Source of the DNA: Micromonospora olivasterospora
GTDB lineage: Bacteria > Actinomycetota > Actinomycetes > Mycobacteriales > Micromonosporaceae
DNA length: 64,000 bases
NCBI RefSeq assembly: GCF_007830265.1
Contig: NZ_VLKE01000001.1
Location: 5,146,001-5,210,000 of the forward strand
Direction of reading: 5' to 3'
In this document: piece by piece, positions 29,258 to 37,814 of the stretch
Layout: every line of letters starts with the position of its first letter
Numbering within the stretch: position 1 is the first letter of the stretch
Notes under the pieces: model-generated
What the model was told of the DNA's origin: nothing
The model's input: only the letters and a program-made list of their open reading frames with translations
The model's database searches: none
Translations under genes and position numbers: made by a program

Positions 29258-30378
29258 GTACTAAGGAGTTCGTAAGTTTCTGGACTGTCCATGCTGGACG
29301 TGGCAAAATGGTCGAATGGCGAAGAAGGGCCGCAGATCGACGCACGAGGAACGTATCCGTGCGGTCCAGTTGATGGAGAACGGGTGGCGGGCTGAGGATG
29401 TCGCCGAGGCGCTGGGGGTCAGCCGCGGGTCGGTGTTCGCTTGGCAGAAAACCTTCCGCGAAGGCGGGCTGGAGGCGTTGTCGACCAAGTTCGCCTCGGG
29501 TCGGCCGACGGCGCTCAGCGATGAGCAAATGATGCAGGTATACACGTGGATTGTGGGATCGGATCCGCGGGCGCATACGTTCGGATTCGCCTTGTGGACC
29601 CGTCAGTTGGTGCGGGACCTGATCAAGCGTCATTTCCGGGTGCGGTTGTCGCTGCCGACTGTGGGCCGGATCTTGAAAAAGCTCGGCCTGTCGCCGCAGC
29701 GGCCGTTATACCGGGCCTATCAGCAGGACCCGGACAAGGTGCGGGCATGGAAGCAGGAGACCTTCCCGGCGATCAAGGCGGAGGCTGCCGCGGTCGGCGC
29801 GGAGGTCTTCTTTGCTGATGAGGCCGGCATCCGCACGGACCACCACGCCGGTACCACGTGGGGACGGATCGGGCAGACCCGGTCGTTGTCGCCACCGGCG
29901 AACGCAAGTCGATCAATATGATCTCGGCGGTCAACGCCAAGGGGCTGTTGCGGTTCCAGGTGTTCGAGGGCACGTTGAACGCCGGCCGGTTCATCGAGTT
30001 CTGCAAGCGGCTCGTGGCTGATGCAAGCGGCCCGGTGTTCTTGATCGTGGACGGGCACCCCGCCCACAGGGCAAAGGAGACCACGCAGTATGTGGAGTCC
30101 ACCAACGGGCGGCTGAAGCTGTTCTTCCTTCCCGGCTACTCCCCGGAACTCAACCCGGACGAGTGGGTGTGGAAGAACGTGAAGCACGACCGGATCAAAC
30201 GCGCCGTCCCCATGAGCCAGACGGAGATGAAACGCCTCGCTATCGGCGCCCTGCGGCGCCTCCAGAAGATGCCTCAGATCGTGCGCGGGTTCTTCGCCGA
30301 CCCGCACCTTGCGTACATCGGTGCATAACGCCGAAATCACCATCAACGGTCAAGAAACTAACGCTCGTCTTGGTAACT
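29258..30378 (+). mobile_element. IS630-family insertion sequence
   Basis: A transposase gene is flanked by imperfect inverted ends. The left end around 29258-29293 includes GTACTAAGGAGTTCGTAAGT. The right end, read on the complement from about 30378, includes AAGACGAGCGTTAGTTTCTT; both contain AGTTTCT followed by GAC-type sequence. Exact termini and the TA duplication are not certain. Confidence 0.7.
29316..30328 (+). pseudogene. IS630 transposase, frameshifted (two frames)
   Basis: The first frame (29316-29921) gives the N-terminal HTH domains (ERIRAVQLMENGWRAEDVAE, GVSRGSVFAWQKTFREGG) and the first catalytic Asp in EVFFADEAGIRTD. The second frame (through 30328) continues VVVATGERKSINMISAVNAK, with the other two catalytic residues in FLIVDGHPAHRA and LNPDEWVWKNVK. 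The join is near 29876, where one C appears missing in CAGACCCGG. IS630 elements sometimes use programmed frameshifting, so it could be functional. Otherwise it is a single-base inactivation. Confidence 0.85.
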
Positions 30379-30500
30379 CGGCGCCAGGTCCATGGTGGAT
30401 CATGTCGGGGTGCAGGTGATCTCAGCGGCTCTCTCAAGCGCCGTGGTGACCACTCGGCCGCTGACGGAACTGCTGTACTCGCTGGTGTGCGCAAGCAGGA

Positions 30501-30530
30501 AGGCCACCTCCCGAATCCGGGAAGTGGCCT
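30501..30530 (-). terminator. Hairpin downstream of the tRNA-Val remnant
   Basis: A 13-bp stem with one mismatch closes a 4-nt loop (AATC at 30514-30517). It lies 10 bp beyond the 3' end of the tRNA-like sequence on the minus strand, the usual place for a tRNA terminator. Confidence 0.65.
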
Positions 30531-30540
30531 TTGACCTGCG

Positions 30541-30575
30541 CGGGCGGTACTGGGATCGAACCTCTTCGGTGTGAA
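30541..30575 (-). pseudogene. tRNA-Val(CAC) 3' fragment with internal deletion
   Basis: The minus strand reads TTCACACCGAAGAGG followed by TTCGATCCCAGTACCGCCC. This matches the anticodon arm (CAC), T-arm and acceptor 3' strand of actinobacterial tRNA-Val(CAC). About seven bases of the variable loop and T-stem (between two GGT) are missing, and the whole 5' half is absent. It starts directly at the stop codon of the SGNH gene tail. Such 3' tRNA fragments are typical attachment-site remains. Confidence 0.6.
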
Positions 30576-30712
30576 CTAGGCGCAGGTGCCGCCGACGGTG
30601 AACCAGCAGGCCGTGGTCGGGGAGTTCTTGAAGAAGCGGAGCAGCAGGGTCCCCACCTTCTGGCGTCCGCTGTCGGACGGATGTGTGCCGTCGGAGCCGA
30701 AGTCCGACCGGG
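30576..30712 (-). pseudogene. SGNH/GDSL hydrolase, 3' part (separated by IS21 insertion)
   Basis: The frame reads [20 protein letters not shown], containing the catalytic Asp-x-x-His block (DGTHP) of the family. It ends [16 protein letters not shown], then VGGTCA and stop. It continues in frame from the 5' part at 34893-35792 once the IS21-type element and one copy of the CCGGG duplication are removed. Confidence 0.85.
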
Positions 30713-30856
30713 TGTCGGGGTACGGCCTGGAGTGCAGAGCTAAGTACAGCTGATCTTGCAGAGGTGCGCACTGTTTGTCCGTCGTCAGCGGGTGACTGAG
30801 GGTGAGGCTGCTCGGGTCGTGATCGGGCAGACGTGGGGCGGCTGGCGATGGGAGCG

Positions 30857-31621
30857 ATGGATGAGCAGCGGTGGCTGGATGTGCGCCGGTTCCGGGCGTT
30901 GCACGAGGCTGGTGCGAGTGTCTCGGAGATCGCTCGTGAGACGGGCCTGAACTGGCGGACGGTGAAGAAGTACCTGGCTGCTGGTAGCGGCGAGGTGGTG
31001 CCGCCGGTTCGGGCGCGGCCGGCTCGGGGGCAGTTGATCGACGTGTTCGCGCACGTGGTCGATGCGTGGCTGCGGGCGGAGTTGCTGCTCAAGGGCACGG
31101 TGATCCATGAACGCCTTGTCGAGCAGTACGGGTTCACCGGCAACTATCAGCGGGTGAAGCTGTATCTGCAGCAGGCCCGGCCGCGGATCGCTGCGGAGTT
31201 GGGGATCAGTCCGGATCAGCTGGCCGGGCTGCACCGCCGGTTCGAGGTCGTTCCGGGCGCCCAGGCGCAGGTGGACTGGGGCGACGAAGGCGGCATCCTG
31301 GCCCATGTCGGGATCCCGAAGGTGTACTCGTTTCACATGGTGCTGTCGTACTCGCGGGACCCGTTCTGCTGTTTCACCACCAGCCGGGACCTGGCCGCGT
31401 TCTGGGAGTGTCACCGGCGGGCGTTCGCGCACTTCGGCGGGGTTCCCGGGGCGATCGTCTACGACCGGACCAAGACCGTGGTCCGCCGGCATGTCGCCCC
31501 GGGCCAGGCGGTGCCGCTGCACCCGGAAGCGGTCGCGTTCGCCGGGCACTACGACTTCGACATCGATGTGCTGGCCGCCTATCGGCCGACCGGCAAAGGG
31601 CGGGTCGAACGGCAGGTCACC
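30857..31621 (+). pseudogene. istA: istA transposase, 5' part (interrupted by IS4)
   Basis: This encodes the N-terminal HTH ([32 protein letters not shown]) and most of the DDE integrase core. That core includes AQVDWGDEG, FHMVLSYSRDPFCCFTTSRD, GGVPGAIVYDRTKTVV and the third acidic residue in PTGKGRVERQV. At 31622 the reading frame enters the IS4-type element. The frame resumes in phase at 33159 after the 10-bp duplication. The start may be ATG 30848 or 30857. Confidence 0.9.
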
Positions 31622-33158
31622 ACAACACCGTTGCGTTTAGCGCCGTGAGCGGGAGGCAAGCCCCTTTTCGAAGATTGTGATGTCGGCGTGGAAGGTGTAG
31701 GTCTGCGTGGTTGCGGGGTGCTGTCCGGCGTTCGGGCTGTACTTGCTGGTCGGGTTCTTGCGGGAGCGGGCCTTGATTCGAGGGCGGCGCCAGGCGGGTA
31801 GGAGGTCGGCCAGCGCGGCGTGGCCTATCGTGCCGAGGAGGTCGGTTGAGCTGCCGGGAAGGATTCCGCTGGCGGTGGTGATCGTGTCGGCGGCGGCGTC
31901 GATGAGGACGGTGAAGCTGATCCGGTCCATGTCCAGGCCGGGCTGGGTGCAGGTGGCGTCTGCTGCCGCGCGGATGAGGGCCTGGTAGGCGGTGAGCAGG
32001 GCGTACACCTCCTGCTCGATCCCGGGGATGCTGCGGGAGCGCAGGACGCGGCCGTCGAGCATGGTCGCTTTGATCGAGAAATACGTGGTTTCGGCCTGCC
32101 AGCGTTCGTGGTAGAGGTCCACGAGTTCGTGGGCGGGGTAGCGGGTGTGGTCTGTCAGGCTGGTGATCAGCCGCCACTGCTCGCGCCGCAGGCTGCCGTC
32201 GGCCAGTGTGACGGTGACCTGCGCTTCGATGACCCGCACCAGGATGAGAGCGGGTAGGCTGCCGTAGCCGATGCGGGCCAGGTAGGAGCCGTCGGGTAGG
32301 CGACGCTGGATGGTCGGGCAGCGGCGGGCGGATGAGCGGACCAGGAACTGCGCGCCGGTGGCGCCGACGTCGCGCAGGAATTCCGCGGCGTCGAAGCCGG
32401 CGTCGGCCAGCAGCAGCATCGTGCGGTCCAGGACGCCCAGAAGCCGCCGCGCGTAAGCCAGTTCGCCTTCTGTTTCGGGGCCGAAGGCCGCGGCGAGCAG
32501 GGCGCGGGTCCCACACTCGATCACCACGAGCAGCCGTAGCAGCGGGTAGCCGAACTCCAGCTTGTCTCCTACGCGTTTGGGGTAGCGCCAGGTGACCCGT
32601 TCCTCGTCGGGCACGTGCAGGTGGGTGCCGTCGATGGCCACGGTACGCAGGCCCCGGTAGAACACGCCGGGCTGGCCGAGCAGACCGACGGCACCGGCCA
32701 GGGTCTCGAACAGGCGCCGTAGCGGCGCTACTCCGACCCGGCGGCGAGCGCGTGACAGTGAGGAGATACTCGGCCGCGTCAGGCACAAGCCGGCCAGGGC
32801 CGCGGTCAGCTTCCCCCACGTCGCTCGGTAGGAACAGCGGTCGAGCAGGGCGAGTGCGAGGACGAAGTACACCACGACCCGAGACGGCAGCAGCCGCAGC
32901 CGCTTCTCGCGTGTCCCGGTTTCTTCCAGCACCGCGTCGACCAGGTCGAAGTCGATGATCTGGGTCAACTCGCCCAGATGTCCGGGCGCGTGCACACCCC
33001 CGGCTACCTCGATCGACCGGGTGATGACAGACTTCTCCTGCAACGGGACTCCTGAGGCATGATCTTCTTGCTCGACACAAGTTGATCTATCAGAAGTCCC
33101 GTTCGCGTCTTCAAAGTCCCCCTTGACTCATCCGCCGATCGCCAAACGCAACGGCGTT
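31622..33158 (-). mobile_element. IS4-family element inserted in istA
   Basis: The ends are inverted: left ACACCGTTGCGTTTAGCG, right (complement) AACGCCGTTGCGTTTGGCG. A 10-bp direct duplication, GCAGGTCACC, flanks it at 31612-31621 and 33159-33168. Removing the element plus one copy restores istA in frame (RVERQVTIIRDHV). Confidence 0.9.
31637..33043 (-). CDS. IS4-family transposase
   Basis: A 468-aa DDE transposase with the IS4 N-terminal domain (RVVVYFVLALALLDRCSYRA, WGKLTAALAGL). The catalytic residues are visible: Asp in TVAIDGTHLHVPDE, Asp in LLLADAGFDAAEFL, and Glu in the Y-x-x-R-W-x-x-E signature YHERWQAETTYF. There is no frameshift and the length is normal. It is the sole gene of an element with intact ends and target duplication, so it was probably the last of the nested insertions and may be active. 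Confidence 0.93.
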   Translation of the reverse strand: MQEKSVITRSIEVAGGVHAPGHLGELTQIIDFDLVDAVLEETGTREKRLRLLPSRVVVYFVLALALLDRCSYRATWGKLTAALAGLCLTRPSISSLSRARRRVGVAPLRRLFETLAGAVGLLGQPGVFYRGLRTVAIDGTHLHVPDEERVTWRYPKRVGDKLEFGYPLLRLLVVIECGTRALLAAAFGPETEGELAYARRLLGVLDRTMLLLADAGFDAAEFLRDVGATGAQFLVRSSARRCPTIQRRLPDGSYLARIGYGSLPALILVRVIEAQVTVTLADGSLRREQWRLITSLTDHTRYPAHELVDLYHERWQAETTYFSIKATMLDGRVLRSRSIPGIEQEVYALLTAYQALIRAAADATCTQPGLDMDRISFTVLIDAAADTITTASGILPGSSTDLLGTIGHAALADLLPAWRRPRIKARSRKNPTSKYSPNAGQHPATTQTYTFHADITIFEKGLASRSRR

Positions 33159-33822
33159 GCAGGTCACCATCATCCGCGATCATGTCCTGGCCGGGCGGGC
33201 GTTCTCGTCGCTGGCCGAACTCGACGCCACGTTCATGGCCTGGGTGCCACAGCGGCGGGCCGTAAGGCATCGCACCCACGGCGAGATCATCGGCGTGCGG
33301 GCGGTCCGCGACCACGCCGCGCTGCGACCGATCCCCGCCCGGCCGTATGTGGTCGCCGACCGGCATCTGCGGCACGTCGGCAAGGACTGCCTGGTCGCCT
33401 ACGCCGGCAACCTCTACTCCGTGCCGGCCCGACGGGTCCGCCACCGCCAACTCGTGGAGATTCGGGCGACCGCCGCCACGATCACTATTCACGCCATCGT
33501 GCCCGGTCTGGACGGCACCACGCTGCTGGCCACGCACCAGCGGGCCGTGGGCCGCGGCGCCCGCGTGGTCGACGAGAGCCACTGGGACGGTCTGCCCGAC
33601 GGACACACCCGGGCCGTCACCATCGGCGACCCCGACAGCGGGCAGTCGACCGCACGCCGACCGGCCCGTCACGACGGCGGCCAGGGGCCGCTGCAAGCCC
33701 TGCTCAACCGGGCCGCCGCCGCCCAGATCGCCGTCGAGGCCCGGCCGCTGTCGGTCTATGAGCAGATCGCTGCGGCCAGCCCGTTCACCAACCGCCCACA
33801 CCTGAAGGACGTCTCGAAGTGA
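33159..33822 (+). pseudogene. istA: istA transposase, 3' part
   Basis: This continues IstA from the insertion point: VTIIRDHVLAGRAFSSLAEL, then YVVADRHLRHVGKDCLVAYA, NLYSVPARRVRHRQLVEI, ending PFTNRPHLKDVSK. These are the C-terminal beta-barrel and tail that follow the integrase core. The stop overlaps the istB start in GTGA fashion. Without precise loss of the IS4-type element no full IstA is made. Confidence 0.9.
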
Positions 33823-34580
33823 GTGAGCTGGTCACCAACCGCATCCACGCCAGCGCCACCAAACTCGGCCTGCCTCACCTGGCCAAGACGCTGCGGGAAC
33901 TCACCGGCCGGGCCGACACCGAAGCCATGGGCTACCTGGAGTTCCTCGACCTCGTCCTGGAAGAGGAACTCGCCGTCCGCGACGAACGCCGCTTCCGCGC
34001 CGGGCTACGCCTGTCGAAGCTGCCGCACCACAAGACCCTCGACGACTACGACTTCAGCTTCCAACCCGACCTGGACCCCCGCAAGGTCCGTGACCTCGCG
34101 ACCCTCGCATTCGTGCAGGCCAAGGCCAACGTCGCTCTCCTCGGCCCACCCGGCGTCGGCAAGACCCACATCGCCGTGTCCCTCGCGGTCGCCGCCTGCC
34201 GAGCCGGATTCACCGTCTACTTCACCACCCTCGACGACATGGTCCGCCACCTCACCGCCGCCGACGCGATCGGCCGCCTGGCCCGCAAGCTGCAAACCTA
34301 CCTACGCCCCACCGTCCTGGTCATCGACGAAGTGGGCTACCAACCCCTCGAACGACCCGAGGCCAACCTCGTCTTCCAAGTGATCTCGAAACGCTACGAG
34401 AAGGGCTCCACCCTGCTGACCTCGAACAAAGGCTTCGGCGAATGGGGCCAAGTCTTCGGCGACGAGGTCCTGGCCACCGCCATCCTCGACCGGCTCCTGC
34501 ACCACTGCGACGTCGTCCCCATCAACGGCCCCAGCTACCGACTCAAGAACCGCCTCACCGCCATCGAGAACGTCGCCTGA
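33819..34580 (+). CDS. istB: IstB, IS21 transposition helper ATPase
   Basis: A 253-aa DnaA-like AAA+ ATPase that regulates target choice by IstA. It starts at GTG 33819, overlapping the istA stop. Walker A is LLGPPGVGKTHIAVSLAVAA and Walker B is VLVIDEVGYQPLERPEANLV. Sensor and C-terminal motifs (TLLTSNKGFGEWGQVFGDEV, INGPSYRLKNR) are complete. Because istA is split, IstB probably has no cognate partner here unless supplied in trans. Confidence 0.95.
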   Translation: MSELVTNRIHASATKLGLPHLAKTLRELTGRADTEAMGYLEFLDLVLEEELAVRDERRFRAGLRLSKLPHHKTLDDYDFSFQPDLDPRKVRDLATLAFVQAKANVALLGPPGVGKTHIAVSLAVAACRAGFTVYFTTLDDMVRHLTAADAIGRLARKLQTYLRPTVLVIDEVGYQPLERPEANLVFQVISKRYEKGSTLLTSNKGFGEWGQVFGDEVLATAILDRLLHHCDVVPINGPSYRLKNRLTAIENVA

Positions 34581-34840
34581 TGCCCACCCCGGCCACCCCG
34601 GACGACCCCGCAGCCACCAGCGACACCAACCGCGGCGACCTGCTGCAACTCCTGCTCCAGATCTGCGAGGACTTCCTCGCCCGCACCACTCCGGCGACCC
34701 ACCACGAGGTCGACACCCTCCTACGCGCCCGCGGCATCACCGGCGGACCCGGATGGCTGATCGACATGCTCGGCCTCACCCGCCTGCGCCTGCAAGACGC
34801 AACCCACCGTGACGAACAAGGCGCCCACCGCGACACCTGA
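34580..34840 (+). CDS. Small IS21 accessory ORF (86 aa)
   Basis: Its ATG overlaps the istB stop (TGATG), so it is the third gene of the element. The product has an acidic, Thr-rich start followed by GDLLQLLLQICEDFLARTTP and EVDTLLRARGITGGPGWLID, a helical segment. I know no function. Similar tiny genes accompany some actinobacterial IS21 elements. Confidence 0.6.
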   Translation: MPTPATPDDPAATSDTNRGDLLQLLLQICEDFLARTTPATHHEVDTLLRARGITGGPGWLIDMLGLTRLRLQDATHRDEQGAHRDT

Positions 34841-34892
34841 CCTCTGCAAGATCAGCCGTACTCACCTCTGCACTCCAACGAGTACCCCGACA

Positions 34893-35792
34893 CCGGGCCC
34901 AGGTGAGCCCGTCGGAGCGGGGCTGGAGGCCGTTTGCCCACAGGTGCGGGCCTCAGGCCGCCCACGCCACGGTGCCGTTGTAGTCCAGGTTGCCGGCCCG
35001 GGGGTCGGTGCCGCCGCCCGACATCTGGGTGAGCTGGGCCTGGATCAACCATTTGACACCGAAGCCGGTCTCGTACGCGTACGGCTCGGGGTTGAGGGTC
35101 GTCGTGGCGTAGCCGCCGTAGATCCGGCTGGAGACGAAGACCTGCTGCAGGTTGGGGTAGCGCTTCTTGAGCGCCCGCATGATGTTGCCCTGCTGGGTCA
35201 CGAGCTGGTACGCGTCGGCGTTGGCCGCGGGCAGGGACACCGACGGCTGGGCGTTGGCGACCTTGACCCAGGCGATCTGGACCTGTCGTTCCGTCAGGCC
35301 GAGGGGCGCGAGTCGGGTGTCGCGCACGCGGTCGTAGTTGGCGTCGGTGGGGGAGTCCCACGTGTCCGCGGTCTGGCCGCCCGCCGCGCCGTCGACGATG
35401 GCGAGCTCGTCGTGGTTGACCTGCGGGTCCGCCGCGGCCTGGCCGATGAAGGAGAACGGCGCGCACTGGCCGCCGGTCCCGCCGGAGCAGAACTCCTGGG
35501 TGGTGTTGGACATGCCGATGGACAGCAGGACGTACCTGCCGTTGGCGCTCGGGTTGCCGGCGGTGTCGACCGGGCGTACCCGCAGGGCCCGGTTGACACC
35601 CACGGTGCGGTGGGCGCCGGGCATGGCGTTGCTGCCGGCGGGATACAGGCCGCCCTGGAAGCCGAGGTAGGTGCCGCTGCCGAGGTCGTTGATGGGTACG
35701 GGGCCCGCGGCGACCGCATCGGGCATGCCGACGACGGCGACCGCCGCGAAGGCGGTCAGCGCCGCCAACGCCCGGCGAACATTGATAATCAT
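34893..35792 (-). pseudogene. Secreted SGNH/GDSL-type hydrolase, 5' part, with nonsense codon and IS insertion
   Basis: ATG 35792 begins a signal peptide (MIINVRRALAALTAFAAVAV) ahead of a secreted hydrolase. Motifs include VLLSIGMSNTTQEF (the catalytic Ser block), VNHDELAIVDGAAGGQTADT and FVSSRIYGGYATTTLNPEPY. A TGA at 34953-34955 interrupts AWAA*GPHLWANGL where Trp (TGG) is expected. Downstream, the IS21-type element separates the tail at 30576-30712. The protein belongs to secreted esterase-like families. Two independent lesions show it is dead. Confidence 0.85.
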
Positions 35793-35939
35793 GGCGCCGA
35801 AGGTAGGGGCAAGAGTGAAGCACGTCAATGCCGCGGAAGTCGCCTCTGCGCGACCCCGATGTGGGCTGCCCGTGGTTTCCGGACGCCGGCCCGCTCGCCT
35901 ACGACCCCGTGGCCCGGGCCCCGGCGTACGCTGGTCCGC

Positions 35940-37046
35940 GTGGATCAAGAAGACCGGATCGCCCTGTTCCTCGACTACGAGAACCTCGCGCTGGGGGCAC
36001 GCGACCACCATGGCGGGATGGCGTTCGACTTCCGCCCGATCGCCGACGCCCTCGCCGAGCGGGGACGGGTGGTGGTGCGCCGGGCGTACGCGGACTGGTC
36101 GTACTTCGACGAGGACCGCCGGATGCTCACCCGGTCGCACGTCGAACTCATCGAGATACCGCAGCGCATGGGCGCCTCGCGCAAGAACGCCGCCGACATC
36201 AAGATGGCCGTCGACGCCGTGGAGCTCGCCTTCGAGCGCGCGTACATCTCGACGTTCGTGATCTGCACCGGCGACAGCGACTTCACCCCGCTCGTCCACA
36301 AGCTCCGCGAGCTCAACAAGCGCGTCATCGGGGTCGGCATCGAGAAGTCCACCTCGGCGCTGCTGCCGCCCGCGTGCGACGAGTTCCTCTACTACGACCG
36401 CCTCGAGGGAGTCGACATCCCTACGACGCGCGCCCGGCGCGGCCGCCCCGGCCGGGTGCCGAGTCCGGAGCCGCAGCCGGTCGAGCCGCAGCCGGTCGAG
36501 CCGCAGCCGGGGGAGCAGGAGCCCGAGCCGCAGCGGGTCGTCGAGGAACCCACCCGCGACGTCGACGCCCTGGCGGTCCTCGTGGCACAGACCGTGGCAG
36601 GCCTCCAGGGCAGCTCCAGCGGGCAGGTGACCGCCTCCGGGCTCAAGCGCACCCTGCTGCGGAAGGATCCGACGTTCAGCGAATCCGACTACGGGTTCCG
36701 CGCCTTCGGCGAACTCCTGCGCCACCTTGCCGGGCACAACGTGATCGAGCTGGCCGAGGGCCCGGCCAAGGGCGACCCGGAGGTGTCGCTGCCGGAGCAC
36801 GGCGACCGGGAGGTGGCGTTCGGCCTGCTCCGCTCCGTCGTCCTCGACCTGGCTGGCGACGAGGGCTCGGTGGCCCTGTCCGGCCTGAAGAACCAGCTGC
36901 AGCGGGCCAGGCCCGACTTCAGCGAGAAGAAGCTGGGCTACCGAAGCTTCCTCCAGTTCTGCAAGGCGGCCGCCACCAGCGGCATGATCGACCTGCGATG
37001 GAGCCCGGACGTCGACGACTACCTCCTCGACGCGACGCCTTCGTGA
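35940..37046 (+). CDS. NYN-domain (PIN-like) nuclease with two C-terminal LOTUS/OST-HTH domains
   Basis: A 368-aa protein from GTG 35940. Residues 1-155 form a NYN/LabA-like nuclease fold with the acidic residues in LFLDYENLAL, KNAADIKMAVDAVELA and VICTGDSDFTPLVHKL. A Pro/Glu-rich linker with repeated PQPVE follows. Two related domains of about 75 residues come next (VLVAQTVAGLQ to AGHNVIELAEG, and GLLRSVVLDLA to SGMIDLRW). Each has the motif LKxxLxRxxPxFxExxxGxxxFxxxL of OST-HTH/LOTUS RNA-binding domains. The likely role is RNA cleavage or RNA metabolism in the cytoplasm. It sits alone after the disrupted SGNH gene. Confidence 0.9.
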   Translation: MDQEDRIALFLDYENLALGARDHHGGMAFDFRPIADALAERGRVVVRRAYADWSYFDEDRRMLTRSHVELIEIPQRMGASRKNAADIKMAVDAVELAFERAYISTFVICTGDSDFTPLVHKLRELNKRVIGVGIEKSTSALLPPACDEFLYYDRLEGVDIPTTRARRGRPGRVPSPEPQPVEPQPVEPQPGEQEPEPQRVVEEPTRDVDALAVLVAQTVAGLQGSSSGQVTASGLKRTLLRKDPTFSESDYGFRAFGELLRHLAGHNVIELAEGPAKGDPEVSLPEHGDREVAFGLLRSVVLDLAGDEGSVALSGLKNQLQRARPDFSEKKLGYRSFLQFCKAAATSGMIDLRWSPDVDDYLLDATPS

Positions 37047-37122
37047 TCGTCAGGTCTTCCTGGCGCCCGTGTTCCCCGCCGAGCGGCGCTGAGCCGTCCG
37101 GGCTTCGCCGCCGACCTCGGCA

Positions 37123-37734
37123 CTAACCCCGGTCAGCCGGTCCCGGCTGGCTGTTGCGCCGCGGGGCGGCCCGGAGGTGCGCGCGTTCGCCCTGGCTGCC
37201 GAACAGGCTGAGGAACTCGACCGACTCGGTGCCGACGGCGCCGAACCAGTGCGGTACGCGGGTGTCGAACTCGGCCGCCTCGCCGGGGGAGAGCACCAGG
37301 TCGTGCTCGCCGAGGACGAGTCGCAACCGGCCGTTGAGGACGTAGAGCCACTCGTACCCCTCGTGGCTGCGAGGGTCGGGCTCGGCCCGGCGGCTGCCGG
37401 CCTGGATCACGAGCTTGTACGCCTGGATGCCGCCGGCGCGGCGGGTCAGGGGCAGCATGGTCATGCCGTGGCGGGTGATCGGGCGCAGGTGGATGCGCGG
37501 GTCGCCGGTGGGCGGGGCGCCGACGAGTTCGTCGAGCGTGACGCCGTGGGCTCGGGCCAGGGGGAGCAACAGTTCGAGTGTCGGCCGGCGGGCGCCGGAC
37601 TCCAGCCGGGACAGGGTGCTCACCGAGATGCCGGTCGCCTCCGACAGGTCGGCCAGCGTGGTTTCGCGCTGACGGCGCAGGGCGCGTAGCCGCGGCCCCA
37701 CCACGCCGAGGGTCTGGTCGAGGTCCTGGTCCAT
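37123..37734 (-). CDS. XRE-family regulator with C-terminal cupin
   Basis: A 203-aa protein. Residues 12-65 form the HTH (RLRALRRQRETTLADLSEAT, GISVSTLSRLESGARRPTLE). Residues 110-185 form a cupin: SHEGYEWLYVLNGRLRLVLG, then LSPGEAAEFDTRVPHWFGAV, with the conserved His and Glu residues. Such proteins are usually repressors sensing a small molecule. It is transcribed divergently from a thioredoxin-reductase-like gene, with a 15-bp palindrome between them, so it likely controls that gene and itself. Confidence 0.93.
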   Translation of the reverse strand: MDQDLDQTLGVVGPRLRALRRQRETTLADLSEATGISVSTLSRLESGARRPTLELLLPLARAHGVTLDELVGAPPTGDPRIHLRPITRHGMTMLPLTRRAGGIQAYKLVIQAGSRRAEPDPRSHEGYEWLYVLNGRLRLVLGEHDLVLSPGEAAEFDTRVPHWFGAVGTESVEFLSLFGSQGERAHLRAAPRRNSQPGPADRG

Positions 37735-37744
37735 GGTCCGTACT

Positions 37745-37759
37745 TTGCCATAACGGCAA
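37745..37759. promoter_or_regulatory. Palindrome TTGCCATAACGGCAA, likely operator
   Basis: A perfect 5-bp inverted repeat (TTGCC/GGCAA) with a 5-bp centre lies in the 80-bp divergent gap, 11 bp before the regulator start. A further TTTGC half-site follows at about 37764. It is a natural binding site for the XRE-cupin protein. Confidence 0.6.
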
Positions 37760-37814
37760 CAGAGTTTGCAGGCGCTGCCCGCGGCTCGGCATGGTCGTCG
37801 TGGAGGTGGTCACG

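Larger units (their letters stand above)
30713..34892 (+). mobile_element. IS21-family element (istA-istB-orf3), itself interrupted by an IS4-type element
   Basis: Both ends begin TGTCGGGGTAC, followed within a few bases by TGGAGTGCAGAG and a second matching block (GCTGATCTTGCAGAGG). These are the multiple terminal repeats typical of IS21. The 5-bp target duplication CCGGG is at 30708-30712 and 34893-34897. The insertion splits an SGNH hydrolase gene between the Arg and Ser codons of WARSDF. Confidence 0.9.

Noticed and set aside
35812..35940. An extended NYN protein starting upstream in the same frame (from 34809)
   Set aside because: The extension is antisense to the SGNH hydrolase and has no domain; GTG 35940 begins exactly at the conserved NYN start.
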